A stretch of DNA of 64,000 nucleotides, from assembly GCF_011602365.1 (NCBI RefSeq), contig NZ_JAAONZ010000005.1, forward strand, positions 186,001 through 250,000. Reading direction: 5' to 3'. The position numbers and the translations under genes are program-made. Below are positions 1 through 8,672 of the stretch, piece by piece (the first letter of the stretch is position 1; every line of letters begins with the position of its first letter). The stretch is from Pseudomaricurvus hydrocarbonicus (lineage in GTDB: Bacteria > Pseudomonadota > Gammaproteobacteria > Pseudomonadales > Cellvibrionaceae). The notes under the pieces were generated by a model. It saw nothing but the letters and a program-made list of their open reading frames with translations. It searched no databases and was not told where the DNA came from.

Positions 1-250
1 CCGGTGGAACCTGATCAATGCTTGCGACCTTGCCAACACTTTTCGCGGTGCGCATCCAGCTCAGTAACAGAGTTGTGGCGGCGCTGTTGCAGCGGCTGAC
101 TTTGCCAAAATCAATTTTACAATGTTCCGGGGCTTGATCCCGCAGCCACTGATCGCCGCTATGACACAGCGCAACCACATTGCTGAAGTCCACGCTGCCT
201 TCTACCGACAGGGTATCGTTTGAGAACGACAGGGAGGCGTGATCAACCAT
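1..250 (-). CDS. mlaB: MlaB-like STAS-domain protein (partial, 3' end outside window)
   Basis: The first 83 codons of a small STAS-domain protein, read on the minus strand from an ATG at 250. The ATG lies inside the end of mlaC (8-nt overlap), as expected for the last gene of an mla operon. The visible part has a beta-strand start, a KIDFGKVSRCNSAAT segment typical of STAS domains (a conserved serine or threonine at the helix start), and then a helix. MlaB is the cytoplasmic partner of the MlaF ATPase in the inner-membrane complex that keeps phospholipids out of the outer leaflet of the outer membrane. Identity rests mainly on position and the STAS-like pattern. The C-terminus is missing because the window ends. 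Confidence 0.8.
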   Translation of the reverse strand, partial: MVDHASLSFSNDTLSVEGSVDFSNVVALCHSGDQWLRDQAPEHCKIDFGKVSRCNSAATTLLLSWMRTAKSVGKVASIDQVPP

Positions 251-953
251 GGTTGGTATTGGCCTTTTCTTGCGGGCGGTTCATCAGCTCGTGCCAGTGC
301 TCAATGACATAGTCCACATCGCCGCGATTGTTCTCCACCGCTTCGGCAAACTGGGTGCGATAGGTGGATCCCATATTAATGCCTTCGATGATCACATTAT
401 TGATTAACCACAAGCTGTCACTTTTTTGATGCAGATTGTATTGCACTTTATAGGTGGCACCTCCTTTATCATAAATGGTTTGCAGCAAGCTGCTTTTCTT
501 CGCATGGCTGGTGCTGGTGGCAATAGCCTTAACGTCGATTCGGTCGCCTTTGAAGGTCAACAGGGCGTCGGCGTACTTTTCGATTAAGACCGTCTGCAGG
601 ATGTCAGCAAACCGGGTTACCCGCGCTTTAAAAGCTTGTTTCTCGGCGTCGGTTTTCAAGGCTTGGTACTGGCGTTGACTGGCGTAAGTGGCCATCACTC
701 CGCGTGCGAAATACTCTTTGTCGATGACCTGCTCGATGATTTCGGCCACTTGTCGGTAATAGCGTTGAGGGTCCTGCATGGCGTATTCGCGGGCGGCTTT
801 GGAGGTGTCGAGCAGTTGGTCGGTGGCTTGTATCAGCATTTGTTCGGGGTTATCACGGGGAATCGGTGCGGCCCACACCGATGCCGTGATCATCAAACAC
901 ACCAGGGCTGAACCGATTGCCCTCAACGGGCTGACGCGTAACTTGAGTGTCAT
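243..953 (-). CDS. mlaC: MlaC periplasmic phospholipid-binding protein
   Basis: A 236-residue secreted protein with a signal peptide (about residues 1-28, cleaved near SVWA|AP) followed by a Tol_Tol_Ttg2/MlaC domain. The family ferries phospholipid across the periplasm between the MlaFEDB complex and the outer membrane. Recognisable features are the DPQRYYRQVAEII helix, the FADILQTVLIEKYADAL segment and the C-terminal LWLINNVIIEGINMGSTYRTQF block, which is highly characteristic of MlaC. The ATG overlaps the mlaD stop by 4 nt and the end overlaps mlaB by 8 nt, so translation is probably coupled. Length and order match the standard operon. Confidence 0.95.
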   Translation of the reverse strand: MTLKLRVSPLRAIGSALVCLMITASVWAAPIPRDNPEQMLIQATDQLLDTSKAAREYAMQDPQRYYRQVAEIIEQVIDKEYFARGVMATYASQRQYQALKTDAEKQAFKARVTRFADILQTVLIEKYADALLTFKGDRIDVKAIATSTSHAKKSSLLQTIYDKGGATYKVQYNLHQKSDSLWLINNVIIEGINMGSTYRTQFAEAVENNRGDVDYVIEHWHELMNRPQEKANTNHG

Positions 954-1414
954 TTATCCGATCCTATGGAGGTAATGATTTTACCCACCAGATCTTCCAG
1001 TATCAGGGCGGATTGGGTATCGGTGATGGTGTCACCGTTTGCCAGCAAATCCGGGGCTCCGCCAACCTGGATACTCACGTACTGATCGCCCAAGACGCCG
1101 GCGGTTTTGATGGCGGCAATGCTGTCGGTGGTGAGGTAGTCCACCTGCTTTTGAATGGCCATGTCCACCACCGCGCGAACGCTTAACGGGTCCAGGTGAA
1201 TGGCGGTGACCTGCCCCACCGTAACACCGGCAATAGAAACCTTGGCGCGGGTAGTGAGACCGGCAACGTTGTTAAAGTTGGCGGAGATCGTATAGGTGTC
1301 CCGCTCGCTGGTGCTCAAACTCAGCCCGCTCACCTGAATGGCGAGAAACGACAGGGCAATAATGCCCATCAGCATAAATACGCCGACCATAATTTCCATG
1401 GTTCGTGAATACAT
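950..1414 (-). CDS. mlaD: MlaD, MCE-domain substrate-binding subunit
   Basis: A 154-residue inner-membrane-anchored protein with one N-terminal transmembrane helix (about residues 7-27) and a single MCE domain (about 40-117, with the ANFNNVAGLTTRAKVSIAGVTVGQV signature region). MlaD forms a hexameric ring on MlaE and receives or hands over lipid to MlaC. The 154 aa fits the short MlaD form. It follows mlaE after a 69-bp gap and overlaps mlaC by 4 nt. The HLDP and VSIQVGGAPD segments are typical of the family. Confidence 0.95.
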   Translation of the reverse strand: MYSRTMEIMVGVFMLMGIIALSFLAIQVSGLSLSTSERDTYTISANFNNVAGLTTRAKVSIAGVTVGQVTAIHLDPLSVRAVVDMAIQKQVDYLTTDSIAAIKTAGVLGDQYVSIQVGGAPDLLANGDTITDTQSALILEDLVGKIITSIGSDK

Positions 1415-1483
1415 GATCAGGTGCCTCCCGAAAGTTTCATGCAGAAATTCTCATTACGTGATGCTTGAATAAGTCTCAGCGGG

Positions 1484-2266
1484 TTAATCAACACCGAACA
1501 TCACCGCGGTTAACAAAAAATCCATAGCCAATACCGCCAGAGAGGAATGTACGACTGTGCGTGTGGTTGCGGCACTGATGCCTTCCGACGTGGGCACGGC
1601 ATCGTAACCCTGAAAGATGGCGATCCAGGTAACCACGATACCAAAGCAGAAGGCCTTGATGGCGCCGTTTAAGACGTCCTCGCGGAATTCCACGACGTTT
1701 TGCATGTTGGCCCAGAAGGAGCCGCCATCGACGCCGAGCCAGTTAACGCCCACCACCACGGCACCCAGAATTGCCACCATATTGAACACCTGGGCCAGGA
1801 TGGGCATGGCGATAATGCCGGCCCACAAACGTGGCCGGATGACCCGTCTCAACGGATCCACACCGATCATTTCCATGGCCGCCAGCTGGTCGGTGGCCTT
1901 CATCAGACCGATTTCTGCCGTTACTGCCGAACCGGCACGACCGACAAACAACAGCGCGGCCACCACCGGTCCCATTTCCCGCAGCAGGGTGAGTGAGACA
2001 AACTGCCCCAGCGCGGCTTCCGCGCCAAAGCGAACCAGCACGGTGTAGCCTTGCAGAGACAACACCATACCGATCAGCATACCCGAGACGATGATAATGA
2101 CCAGCGAATAGACACCGATAAAATACAGCTGTCGCAGTAACAGTCCCGGCCCCGCCCGCCAGTCCGGCGCACCCCATATGGCGTGCCACAGCACGATACC
2201 GGCGCGGCCAATGTCGGCCGCCACATCGAGGCCGAGCCTGCCCATGCGCTGTAGATAGTTCAGCAT
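1484..2266 (-). CDS. mlaE: MlaE ABC-transporter permease
   Basis: A 260-residue polytopic membrane protein of the MlaE/YrbE permease family, with about five hydrophobic segments. The central [24 protein letters not shown] motif is the family hallmark, and the [15 protein letters not shown] stretch is the cytoplasmic coupling region. It is the membrane core of the MlaFEDB lipid transporter. It begins 1 nt after the mlaF stop, so the two genes are translationally linked. No unusual features were seen. Confidence 0.95.
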   Translation of the reverse strand: MLNYLQRMGRLGLDVAADIGRAGIVLWHAIWGAPDWRAGPGLLLRQLYFIGVYSLVIIIVSGMLIGMVLSLQGYTVLVRFGAEAALGQFVSLTLLREMGPVVAALLFVGRAGSAVTAEIGLMKATDQLAAMEMIGVDPLRRVIRPRLWAGIIAMPILAQVFNMVAILGAVVVGVNWLGVDGGSFWANMQNVVEFREDVLNGAIKAFCFGIVVTWIAIFQGYDAVPTSEGISAATTRTVVHSSLAVLAMDFLLTAVMFGVD

Positions 2267-2267
2267 T

Positions 2268-3071
2268 TTAAAGACCCTCTAGCTGCAAGTCCTGTCGATA
2301 GTCCGGCGCCGGGTAGTGGAAGGGCACCGGGCCATCGGGCAGCCCCTGGAGGAACTGCCGCACATGCAGATTATCGCTGTTGACGACCTCATCCGGCACG
2401 CCGTGACCGATTACCTTGCCGTCGGCCAACACCACCATGTAATCGGAAATCGACAGGGTTTCGTTGATGTCGTGAGAGACAATAATGCAGGTACAGTCCA
2501 TGGTTTGGTTGATACGGCGGATCAAATGCCGCAGCAAGCCCACAAATATGGGGTCCTGACCGGTAAAGGGTTCGTCGTACATGATCAGGTCCGGATCGAG
2601 CACAATGGCCCGGGCCAGCGCCGCTCGTCGGGTCATGCCGCCGGAGAGTTCGGCCGGCATCAGGTCGCGCGCACCACGCAAACCCACGGCGTGCAGTTTC
2701 ATCAACACCAGGTCGCGGATCATGCGCTCAGGCAGGTTAGTGTGTACCCGCAAGGGGAAGGCCACGTTTTCAAATACGGACAGATCGGTGAACAGGGCAC
2801 CGGTCTGAAACAGCATCCCCATCCGCCGGCGCTGGACCATCAGCTGTTCCCGGTTGTGGGAGGTAATGTCCACACCCTCAATACGAATAGACCCCTGGCT
2901 GGGTTTCAGCTGGCTGCTGATCAGTCGCAGCAAAGTGGTTTTGCCGCAACCACTGGGGCCCATGATGGCGGTGATTTTTCCTTTGGGAATCACCACATCG
3001 ATACCGTCGAGAATGACCCTGGGGCCGTGACTGAAGTGCAGATTTTCGATTTCGATCCAGTTGGATGGCAT
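2268..3071 (-). CDS. mlaF: MlaF ABC-transporter ATPase
   Basis: The ATPase of the Mla lipid transporter, about 267 aa from the ATG at 3071. A longer frame to a GTG at 3110 exists, but the ATG places the ABC domain at the usual distance from the N-terminus and has a short AGG upstream. Visible motifs are Walker [10 protein letters not shown] (about residues 38-46), the [15 protein letters not shown] signature typical of MlaF, Walker [14 protein letters not shown] and the switch histidine in IIVSHD. It is the first gene of the operon, so the mla promoter should lie in 3072-3434, where an array of 12-bp repeats sits. Confidence 0.95.
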   Translation of the reverse strand: MPSNWIEIENLHFSHGPRVILDGIDVVIPKGKITAIMGPSGCGKTTLLRLISSQLKPSQGSIRIEGVDITSHNREQLMVQRRRMGMLFQTGALFTDLSVFENVAFPLRVHTNLPERMIRDLVLMKLHAVGLRGARDLMPAELSGGMTRRAALARAIVLDPDLIMYDEPFTGQDPIFVGLLRHLIRRINQTMDCTCIIVSHDINETLSISDYMVVLADGKVIGHGVPDEVVNSDNLHVRQFLQGLPDGPVPFHYPAPDYRQDLQLEGL

Positions 3072-3114
3072 GAAATTCGACCTGAAGTTCGATTTGAGGG
3101 GCCTGATCACTGTG

Positions 3115-3186
3115 CTAACAGCTCTGCTAATAAATCTGTCAATAACTCTGTCAATAGCTCTGTCAATAACTCTGTCAATAACTACA
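3115..3186. repeat. Six-unit 12-bp tandem repeat upstream of mlaF
   Basis: Six consecutive 12-bp units with consensus tcaataactctg run from 3115 to 3186. The three central units differ by only one base, and the outer units are degenerate. The array lies 44-115 bp upstream of the preferred mlaF start, inside the likely promoter or leader region. It could alter promoter spacing through copy-number change or be a repeated protein-binding site. The function is inferred; the repeat itself is plain in the sequence. The rest of the gap up to 3539 shows no gene. Confidence 0.8.
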
Positions 3187-3539
3187 ACTACGCTAAAAGC
3201 TTCTTGGTATCGTTATAAGTGTAATCGCTAAATCACATGATGCTCTTAAAATGTCTTTGTATAAGGTCACTGCCTATAAGTGGGCACGTGTTGTCCACTG
3301 TGTAACACGCTCGCTTAGCCAAGGCCTTTCTGACGATGACAGGCCTGTTTTCCTGAGGGTTTGTCACTTACTGGTCTTGTCACTCTAGAACATGAATTTG
3401 TGTGGGGCACTGTGACTCTTGAACAGGCTGTCTCTTGAGGAAAGTCAGGCCTGAACTGTCAAGAGCAACCATTTGCCGCAATTTTGCTTTAGAATCACGT
3501 CTTTTTTCCGCCATCTTAAGATCTGAAGGAGTTCGTGTT

Positions 3540-4562
3540 GTGGGGTTGTTTGAACGTTTTCTCTCCCTCTGGGTTGCCCTGTGTATTGTTGCCGGTGTGG
3601 TACTGGGCAATCTGGTGCCGGGCTTGTTCCATTGGTTCGCTGCGTTGGAAGTGGCTCACGTAAACATACCCGTAGCGATTTTTATTTGGGTGATGATCTA
3701 CCCGATGATGATCCAGGTGGATTTTGCCTCCCTCAAAGATATTGGTAAGAAACCCAAGGGTTTGTTGCTGACGCTGGTGATTAACTGGTTGGTCAAGCCG
3801 TTTACGATGGCGGCTCTGGGCTGGCTGTTTTTTCGGGTCCTCTTCGCCGACCTGGTGGATCCACAAACGGCCACCGAATACATTGCGGGGATGATCTTGC
3901 TGGGTGTGGCACCGTGTACGGCCATGGTGTTTGTCTGGAGCCATTTGACCCGGGGGGATGCCAACTACACGTTGATACAGGTCTCCGTTAACGATGTGAT
4001 CATGATTTTTGCGTTTGCACCCATCGCTGCGTTTTTGCTGGGCGTCAGTGATGTCACCGTGCCCTGGGACACCTTGTTGTTATCGGTGGTGCTTTATGTG
4101 GTGATTCCGCTGGTGGCGGGCGTGGTGACCCGCAAACTGTTGGATTCCAGTCAGGATCACTCAAGACTCAATTATTTTATTCAGCTGCTCAAGCCGGTAT
4201 CCATCGCTGGCCTGTTGGCGACGGTGGTGCTGTTGTTCGGCTTTCAGGCTGAAACGATCTTGGCCAATCCTCTGCCCATCGTGCTGATTGCCATTCCGTT
4301 ATTGATTCAAACCTATGGCATTTTCGCCTTGGCCTACAGTGCGGCCAGAGGGCTCAGGTTACCCCATAATATTGCGGCACCTGCGTGCATGATTGGCACC
4401 TCCAATTTTTTTGAGCTGGCCGTGGCCGTGGCGATCTCCCTGTTCGGTTTGCAGTCTGGTGCGGCATTGGCCACCGTGGTGGGGGTGCTGGTGGAAGTGC
4501 CGGTCATGTTGACGCTGGTGGGGTTCGCCAACAGAACACGGCACTGGTTTGATCGCGCCTAG
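3540..4562 (+). CDS. acr3: ACR3-family arsenite efflux transporter
   Basis: A polytopic membrane protein of about 340 aa with roughly ten hydrophobic segments, belonging to the bile acid/Na symporter superfamily, ACR3 branch, which exports arsenite. The conserved ACR3 cysteine is in [13 protein letters not shown] (Cys126 from the chosen start), and [15 protein letters not shown] and [17 protein letters not shown] are also family blocks. I chose the GTG at 3540 because AAGGAG (3526-3531) sits 8 nt upstream; the frame is open further upstream but shows no start signal. No arsR or arsC is adjacent, so it stands alone. The gene ends 3 nt before the convergent molybdenum hydroxylase gene. Confidence 0.92.
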   Translation: MGLFERFLSLWVALCIVAGVVLGNLVPGLFHWFAALEVAHVNIPVAIFIWVMIYPMMIQVDFASLKDIGKKPKGLLLTLVINWLVKPFTMAALGWLFFRVLFADLVDPQTATEYIAGMILLGVAPCTAMVFVWSHLTRGDANYTLIQVSVNDVIMIFAFAPIAAFLLGVSDVTVPWDTLLLSVVLYVVIPLVAGVVTRKLLDSSQDHSRLNYFIQLLKPVSIAGLLATVVLLFGFQAETILANPLPIVLIAIPLLIQTYGIFALAYSAARGLRLPHNIAAPACMIGTSNFFELAVAVAISLFGLQSGAALATVVGVLVEVPVMLTLVGFANRTRHWFDRA

Positions 4563-4565
4563 CCG

Positions 4566-6887
4566 TTAACTCTTCAGCTGATCAGCCACCGGCAAGGAAC
4601 GAATGCGTTTGCCGCTGGCGGCAAAAATGGCGTTGCACAGGGCCGGCGCGACGGGGGGCAAGCCAGGTTCACCGGCCCCTCCCAGGGGCACATCCAGATC
4701 ACTGTTGACCGCGTGTACCCGTATCGTCCTGGGCACCTGATTGATACGGGGAATCAGGTATTGATGAAAGTTGTCCTGTTGCACGCGGCCGTTTTTGGCC
4801 GTGATTTCCGTCATCAGGGCAATCCCGATACCCATCACACAGGCCCCTTCCATCTGGGCGCGCACTCGATCCGGGTTGATTTGCGGTCCGCAGTCAAAGG
4901 CAATGTCCGCCTGATGCACGATGACGTCTCCTGTGGGGGTGACCTCAACGTCCATGACGATGGCGCAATAGGAGACAAAGCTGTGATGCACGGCCAGGCC
5001 CAGTCCGCGATTGGGCGGCATGGTTTTGCCCCAGTCCGCTTCCTGAGTCACCCGTTCGATGACGTTTTTGTAGCGTTTGATATCAATTGGGTATCGGCTT
5101 GGATCTTCTGAATAATTCCAGTTTTCCCCCTGGGTACGCGGGTCTATCTGCCGGTCGGGGCCCAGCAGTTCCAGCAGAAACGCTTTGTGATCCTGGCCGG
5201 CCGCATTCGCCAGCTCGGCAACAAAACTCTGAATCGCGAACGCGTGCGGGATGTTATAGACAGAGCGAAACCAGCCAATGCGTACATGACCCAGGGCTTC
5301 TCCGGTCTCTTGCTGAATTGCCGGGATATCGAAGGGCATATTGCGAATGCCCTGGGTCAATTCACGGTCAGACAAGTGCCCGGAATCAGGTGCGAACTGG
5401 GAGGAGATGCTGGGCGCCAGTATACGGTGCAACCAACCGCTTACCTGGCCGTTATGGTCGAGCGTTCCTTCCATGTGCTGCAGGGCTACCGTGTGGTAAA
5501 AACTGTGGTGCAGATCGTCTTCCCGGGTCCACTGTACTCTGACCGGGCGACCGCCCATGGCTTTTGACAGATCGGCGGCCTCAAACACAAAATCCGGTTT
5601 CGCTTTGCGACCGAAAGCGCCGCCCATGAGGGCGCAGTTAACCGTGACATTAGACGCTTTGAGCCCCAGTCGTTTGGCGACCCCATCTCTTGTGGCCTGC
5701 GGGTTTTGAACGGACGACCAGACTTCAGCGTGATCACCCTGGATGCTCACCAGGGCCGCCATGGGCTCCATGGGTGCTTGTGCCAGGTGCGGGGCGTAGT
5801 AGGTGGCAGTCAGGTGTTGGGCTGAGTCCCGTTGGGCCTGACTGAAGTCACCCACCTGGCGGACGGGCTTTCCGGGCTGTGTGGCCTTGCTTTCCAGCGA
5901 TGCGCGGAATGCCTCAGAGTCGTAATGTGCATTGTCTCCGGCCGGAGAATCGTCCCATTCAATGCGCAAGGCGTTACGGCCCTGGATCGCCGCCCAGGTG
6001 TGCTCTGCGAGCACCGCCACCCCGCCGAGCGGCTCAAAACCGGACGGCTGGGTAACGCTGGGCAGTTCCAGCACCTTGACGACACCCGCGATGGCAAGCG
6101 CTTTGCTGGCATCAACGTTTTTGACCCGGGAGCCATAACTGGGAGGGCGGGCAATGACGGCATACAGCATGTTGTCAACACGCATATCGGCGGCGTAGAG
6201 CGCTTTACCCTGGTTGATATCCATACCGTCAATGGCCAAAGGCTGGTTTGATGTGCGCATGATATAACGCCACTGATCGGGGGTTTTTAACGTCAGGCTT
6301 TGCCGGGCCGGAACCGGGAGTTCAGCGGCGGCAGCCGCCAAGGACCCAAACGACAAGGTGCGTTGGGAGGGGGTATGTACCACCGCGTGGACATCGGTAC
6401 GGCACTCGCTCACGGGCACTTGCCATTGGTTTGCGGCGGCCTGTTCCAGCATGGTTCTTGCGGCAGCCCCGGCGCGGCGCAAGGGCTCGAACCAATGTCG
6501 CATCGAACGGGAACCATCGGTATCCTGATTGCCATACTTTTCCTCGTTGGCGATGGCTTGCTCGACGTGAACCTGTTGCCAATCGGCGCCCATCTCATCT
6601 GCCATCACCATGACCAGACTGGTGCGGATGCCCTGACCCATTTCACCCCGGTGATTAATGATGGTGACCTGGCCGTCTCTTGCGACACGAATAAAGATAT
6701 TGGGATTATCCACCCAGCCATGAGCCATGTAATCGGCGCCGTACTTGCGGGGTTCAGATTCGGCCGTGGCAGGATCCCAACTTACCGCCAGAACCAGGGC
6801 GCCGGAGGCGGCGATGCCTTTAAGAAAGCTCCGACGACTGACGTTTGCCAGCTGCAAAGCCTGGTCTCGGTTATCGGACGTTTTCAT
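4566..6887 (-). CDS. Molybdenum hydroxylase large subunit, IorB/aldehyde-oxidase type, TAT-exported
   Basis: A 773-residue xanthine-dehydrogenase-family molybdopterin-binding subunit of the single-polypeptide kind found in isoquinoline 1-oxidoreductase (IorB) and related periplasmic aldehyde oxidases. It has a twin-arginine signal (SRRSFLKG, Arg18-Arg19, then a hydrophobic stretch), so it is folded with cofactor before export. The catalytic glutamate of the family is in [10 protein letters not shown] (about Glu740). MoCo-binding blocks include [34 protein letters not shown] and [22 protein letters not shown]. It overlaps the upstream [2Fe-2S] subunit by 4 nt. The substrate cannot be read from the sequence. 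No cytochrome subunit is adjacent. Confidence 0.9.
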   Translation of the reverse strand: MKTSDNRDQALQLANVSRRSFLKGIAASGALVLAVSWDPATAESEPRKYGADYMAHGWVDNPNIFIRVARDGQVTIINHRGEMGQGIRTSLVMVMADEMGADWQQVHVEQAIANEEKYGNQDTDGSRSMRHWFEPLRRAGAAARTMLEQAAANQWQVPVSECRTDVHAVVHTPSQRTLSFGSLAAAAAELPVPARQSLTLKTPDQWRYIMRTSNQPLAIDGMDINQGKALYAADMRVDNMLYAVIARPPSYGSRVKNVDASKALAIAGVVKVLELPSVTQPSGFEPLGGVAVLAEHTWAAIQGRNALRIEWDDSPAGDNAHYDSEAFRASLESKATQPGKPVRQVGDFSQAQRDSAQHLTATYYAPHLAQAPMEPMAALVSIQGDHAEVWSSVQNPQATRDGVAKRLGLKASNVTVNCALMGGAFGRKAKPDFVFEAADLSKAMGGRPVRVQWTREDDLHHSFYHTVALQHMEGTLDHNGQVSGWLHRILAPSISSQFAPDSGHLSDRELTQGIRNMPFDIPAIQQETGEALGHVRIGWFRSVYNIPHAFAIQSFVAELANAAGQDHKAFLLELLGPDRQIDPRTQGENWNYSEDPSRYPIDIKRYKNVIERVTQEADWGKTMPPNRGLGLAVHHSFVSYCAIVMDVEVTPTGDVIVHQADIAFDCGPQINPDRVRAQMEGACVMGIGIALMTEITAKNGRVQQDNFHQYLIPRINQVPRTIRVHAVNSDLDVPLGGAGEPGLPPVAPALCNAIFAASGKRIRSLPVADQLKS

Positions 6888-7408
6888 ACTTTCACCTCGC
6901 GGAACAGCGTGTCGTTTGCCTGCACTTGAGAGCCGTTTGTGTGTGTCGACAGGCTTTCGGTGCCGGCCGCACGGTGAATGGCTTTGCGGATCCGCGGGTA
7001 GGTACCGCAGCGGCAGAGATTACCGCTCATGGCGTTATCGATTTGTTCATCGGTCGGCTGGGGGGTGGTTGTTAACAGCGACACCGCACTCATGATTTGC
7101 CCACCCTGGCAGTAACCACATTGCGCGACGGCTTCGTCCATCCAGGCCTGTTGTACACGTTGTCCCACAGAATCGTTCTCTATCGACTCGATGCTGGTGA
7201 TGTTTTTACCGGCAGCAACCGAGATCGGGGTGACACAGGAGCGAATGGCCGTGCCGTCCAGATGCACAGTACACGCCCCACAGAGACCCATGCCACACCC
7301 AAAACGTGTGCCGGTTAAAGCTAAGAAATCGCGCAGTACCCAAAGAATTGGAGTCTCGGGCGAGACCTCCAATTCTTGCGGTTGGCCGTTGATGGTCACT
7401 GAAATCAT
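6884..7408 (-). CDS. [2Fe-2S] small subunit of the molybdenum hydroxylase (IorA type)
   Basis: A 174-residue iron-sulfur subunit carrying two [2Fe-2S] clusters that move electrons from the molybdenum site of its partner. All eight cluster cysteines are visible: Cys38, Cys43, Cys46 and Cys58 in a plant-ferredoxin-like domain, and Cys97, Cys100, Cys132 and Cys134 in the helical domain (CGYCQGG and [13 protein letters not shown]). It has no signal peptide and is presumably carried out through the TAT system with the large subunit. It is the first gene of a two-gene operon with a 4-nt overlap. A C-terminal tail of about 25 residues beyond the cluster domain is variable. Confidence 0.92.
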   Translation of the reverse strand: MISVTINGQPQELEVSPETPILWVLRDFLALTGTRFGCGMGLCGACTVHLDGTAIRSCVTPISVAAGKNITSIESIENDSVGQRVQQAWMDEAVAQCGYCQGGQIMSAVSLLTTTPQPTDEQIDNAMSGNLCRCGTYPRIRKAIHRAAGTESLSTHTNGSQVQANDTLFREVKV

Positions 7409-7730
7409 GTGTATCTCCTGTTGTCACTTTCCCCGCGCTGCAAAGCTCCAAACCAGGGCGCTAAGCCTGAATGAGCCGCAGTCATGCAATAATTAATAAT
7501 ACAACAATTAGTCATACCATAATTTGTGGGGCAGAGTACATTGTACGGTCTGTTGAGAAATGTGGATGAGTCTACTCTTAATTTCATAATGTTTAACGGG
7601 TTGACTCTCAATTGAATGGAAATCCACAGGCTGGTCGGCTGGCACGTGAATTCAGGTGAGTGTGTAAGAATGAGAATGATGCACTGAGACTCGAGCTCAT
7701 CGACGTCCAGAATGTGATCAAGGGTTTAAA
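7409..7730. other. Gap between two minus-strand operons
   Basis: About 320 bp with no convincing gene. The right half lies downstream of the PRPP synthetase gene. The AT-rich left half (around 7480-7600) should hold the promoter of the molybdenum hydroxylase operon. A 62-codon open frame at 7660-7848 runs into the PRPP synthetase gene on the opposite strand and looks like chance. Confidence 0.5.
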
Positions 7731-8672
7731 TCAATTAATTTGTGACTGCAGCATTTCCCGAGTGGCTTGCGCCAAAGGCCGGCTAAGATCAATGCGGTTG
7801 GAGGGGTGTGGCAGCGTGTTGGTGGTGAACATTTGCCGCAAGCCTTGAGCTTTCAGCAAAGCTTCTGACTGATCGCCAAACACGGCGTGAACCACCACGC
7901 AATCGATCTCGTTAAACCCCGCCGCTTGCAGGCTTTTCAGGCACTGCAGGATCGTGCGTCCACTGGAGATGACGTCATCAAAGATTAACGCCCGACGCCC
8001 CTGAAATTGGCGCAAGTCGGGCAGTTCAATGACTACCTCGCGATCACCGTACCGGTGTTTGTTACCCACCACATAGGGCCGGTTGTTGGCTTTGGCCAGC
8101 ATCGATACCCATTGTTCACTTTCGGCGTCGGGGCCAACCAGCAGCAAGTTACTCGGTTGCTGGCTTAACCATTCCACGATGGTGGGGGCTGCGTGCACCA
8201 GTTGGGTGGGTATGGTGTAGATTTCACTGAGGGTGCGATAGCGGTGCAGGTGGGGATCGACAGTGATGAGCCAATCAAGGGAACGGCTCAGCAGTCTGGC
8301 AAAGGTTTGTGAGGTTATTGCTTCGCCGTTTTTGAAACGAGTGTCCTGGCGCATGTAACAGAGATAGGGGGCTATCAGTCCTACTTGCTGAACGCCGGTA
8401 TCACGGAGGGCATCACAGAGAAAAGCCAGGAGCAAAAATTTAGAGTTTGGTTGTGACAGGTCGGCAAGCACCACGGCTATGGTGTCGGTCAAGGTGTCGG
8501 TCGAGGGGCTGGTGATGCGCAGGTAGGTTTCTCCGTCGGGGAATGTCCGCTGCTCGATATGACCTATGTCGGCACGTAGTTCGCGGGCCAATAAGGCGGT
8601 CAGTGAGTGTTTCCCGGTCAGGTCAAACAGGGTGATTGAGGTCGATGGAGGTATTGCGAGGGCGGGTGTCAT
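7731..8672 (-). CDS. Ribose-phosphate pyrophosphokinase-like protein
   Basis: A 313-residue member of the PRPP synthetase family, which transfers diphosphate from ATP to ribose 5-phosphate. The PRPP-binding loop is visible as ALIFDDVISSGRTIL in the C-terminal half, along with the FPDGETYLRI block near the N-terminus, APYLCYMRQDTRFKNGEAI and ITVDPHLHRY. The sequence differs from the housekeeping Prs. Its ATG overlaps the end of the AMP-phosphorylase-like gene by 4 nt, so the two are co-translated. The pairing suggests a role in recycling phosphoribose from nucleotides rather than general PRPP supply. That role is inferred. Confidence 0.87.
   Translation of the reverse strand: MTPALAIPPSTSITLFDLTGKHSLTALLARELRADIGHIEQRTFPDGETYLRITSPSTDTLTDTIAVVLADLSQPNSKFLLLAFLCDALRDTGVQQVGLIAPYLCYMRQDTRFKNGEAITSQTFARLLSRSLDWLITVDPHLHRYRTLSEIYTIPTQLVHAAPTIVEWLSQQPSNLLLVGPDAESEQWVSMLAKANNRPYVVGNKHRYGDREVVIELPDLRQFQGRRALIFDDVISSGRTILQCLKSLQAAGFNEIDCVVVHAVFGDQSEALLKAQGLRQMFTTNTLPHPSNRIDLSRPLAQATREMLQSQIN

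Noticed and set aside
2316-3218. 300-codon plus-strand open frame opposite mlaF
   Set aside because: It is the antisense shadow of mlaF plus the 12-bp repeats (giving runs of Asn, Ser and Val) and has no start signals or recognisable domain.
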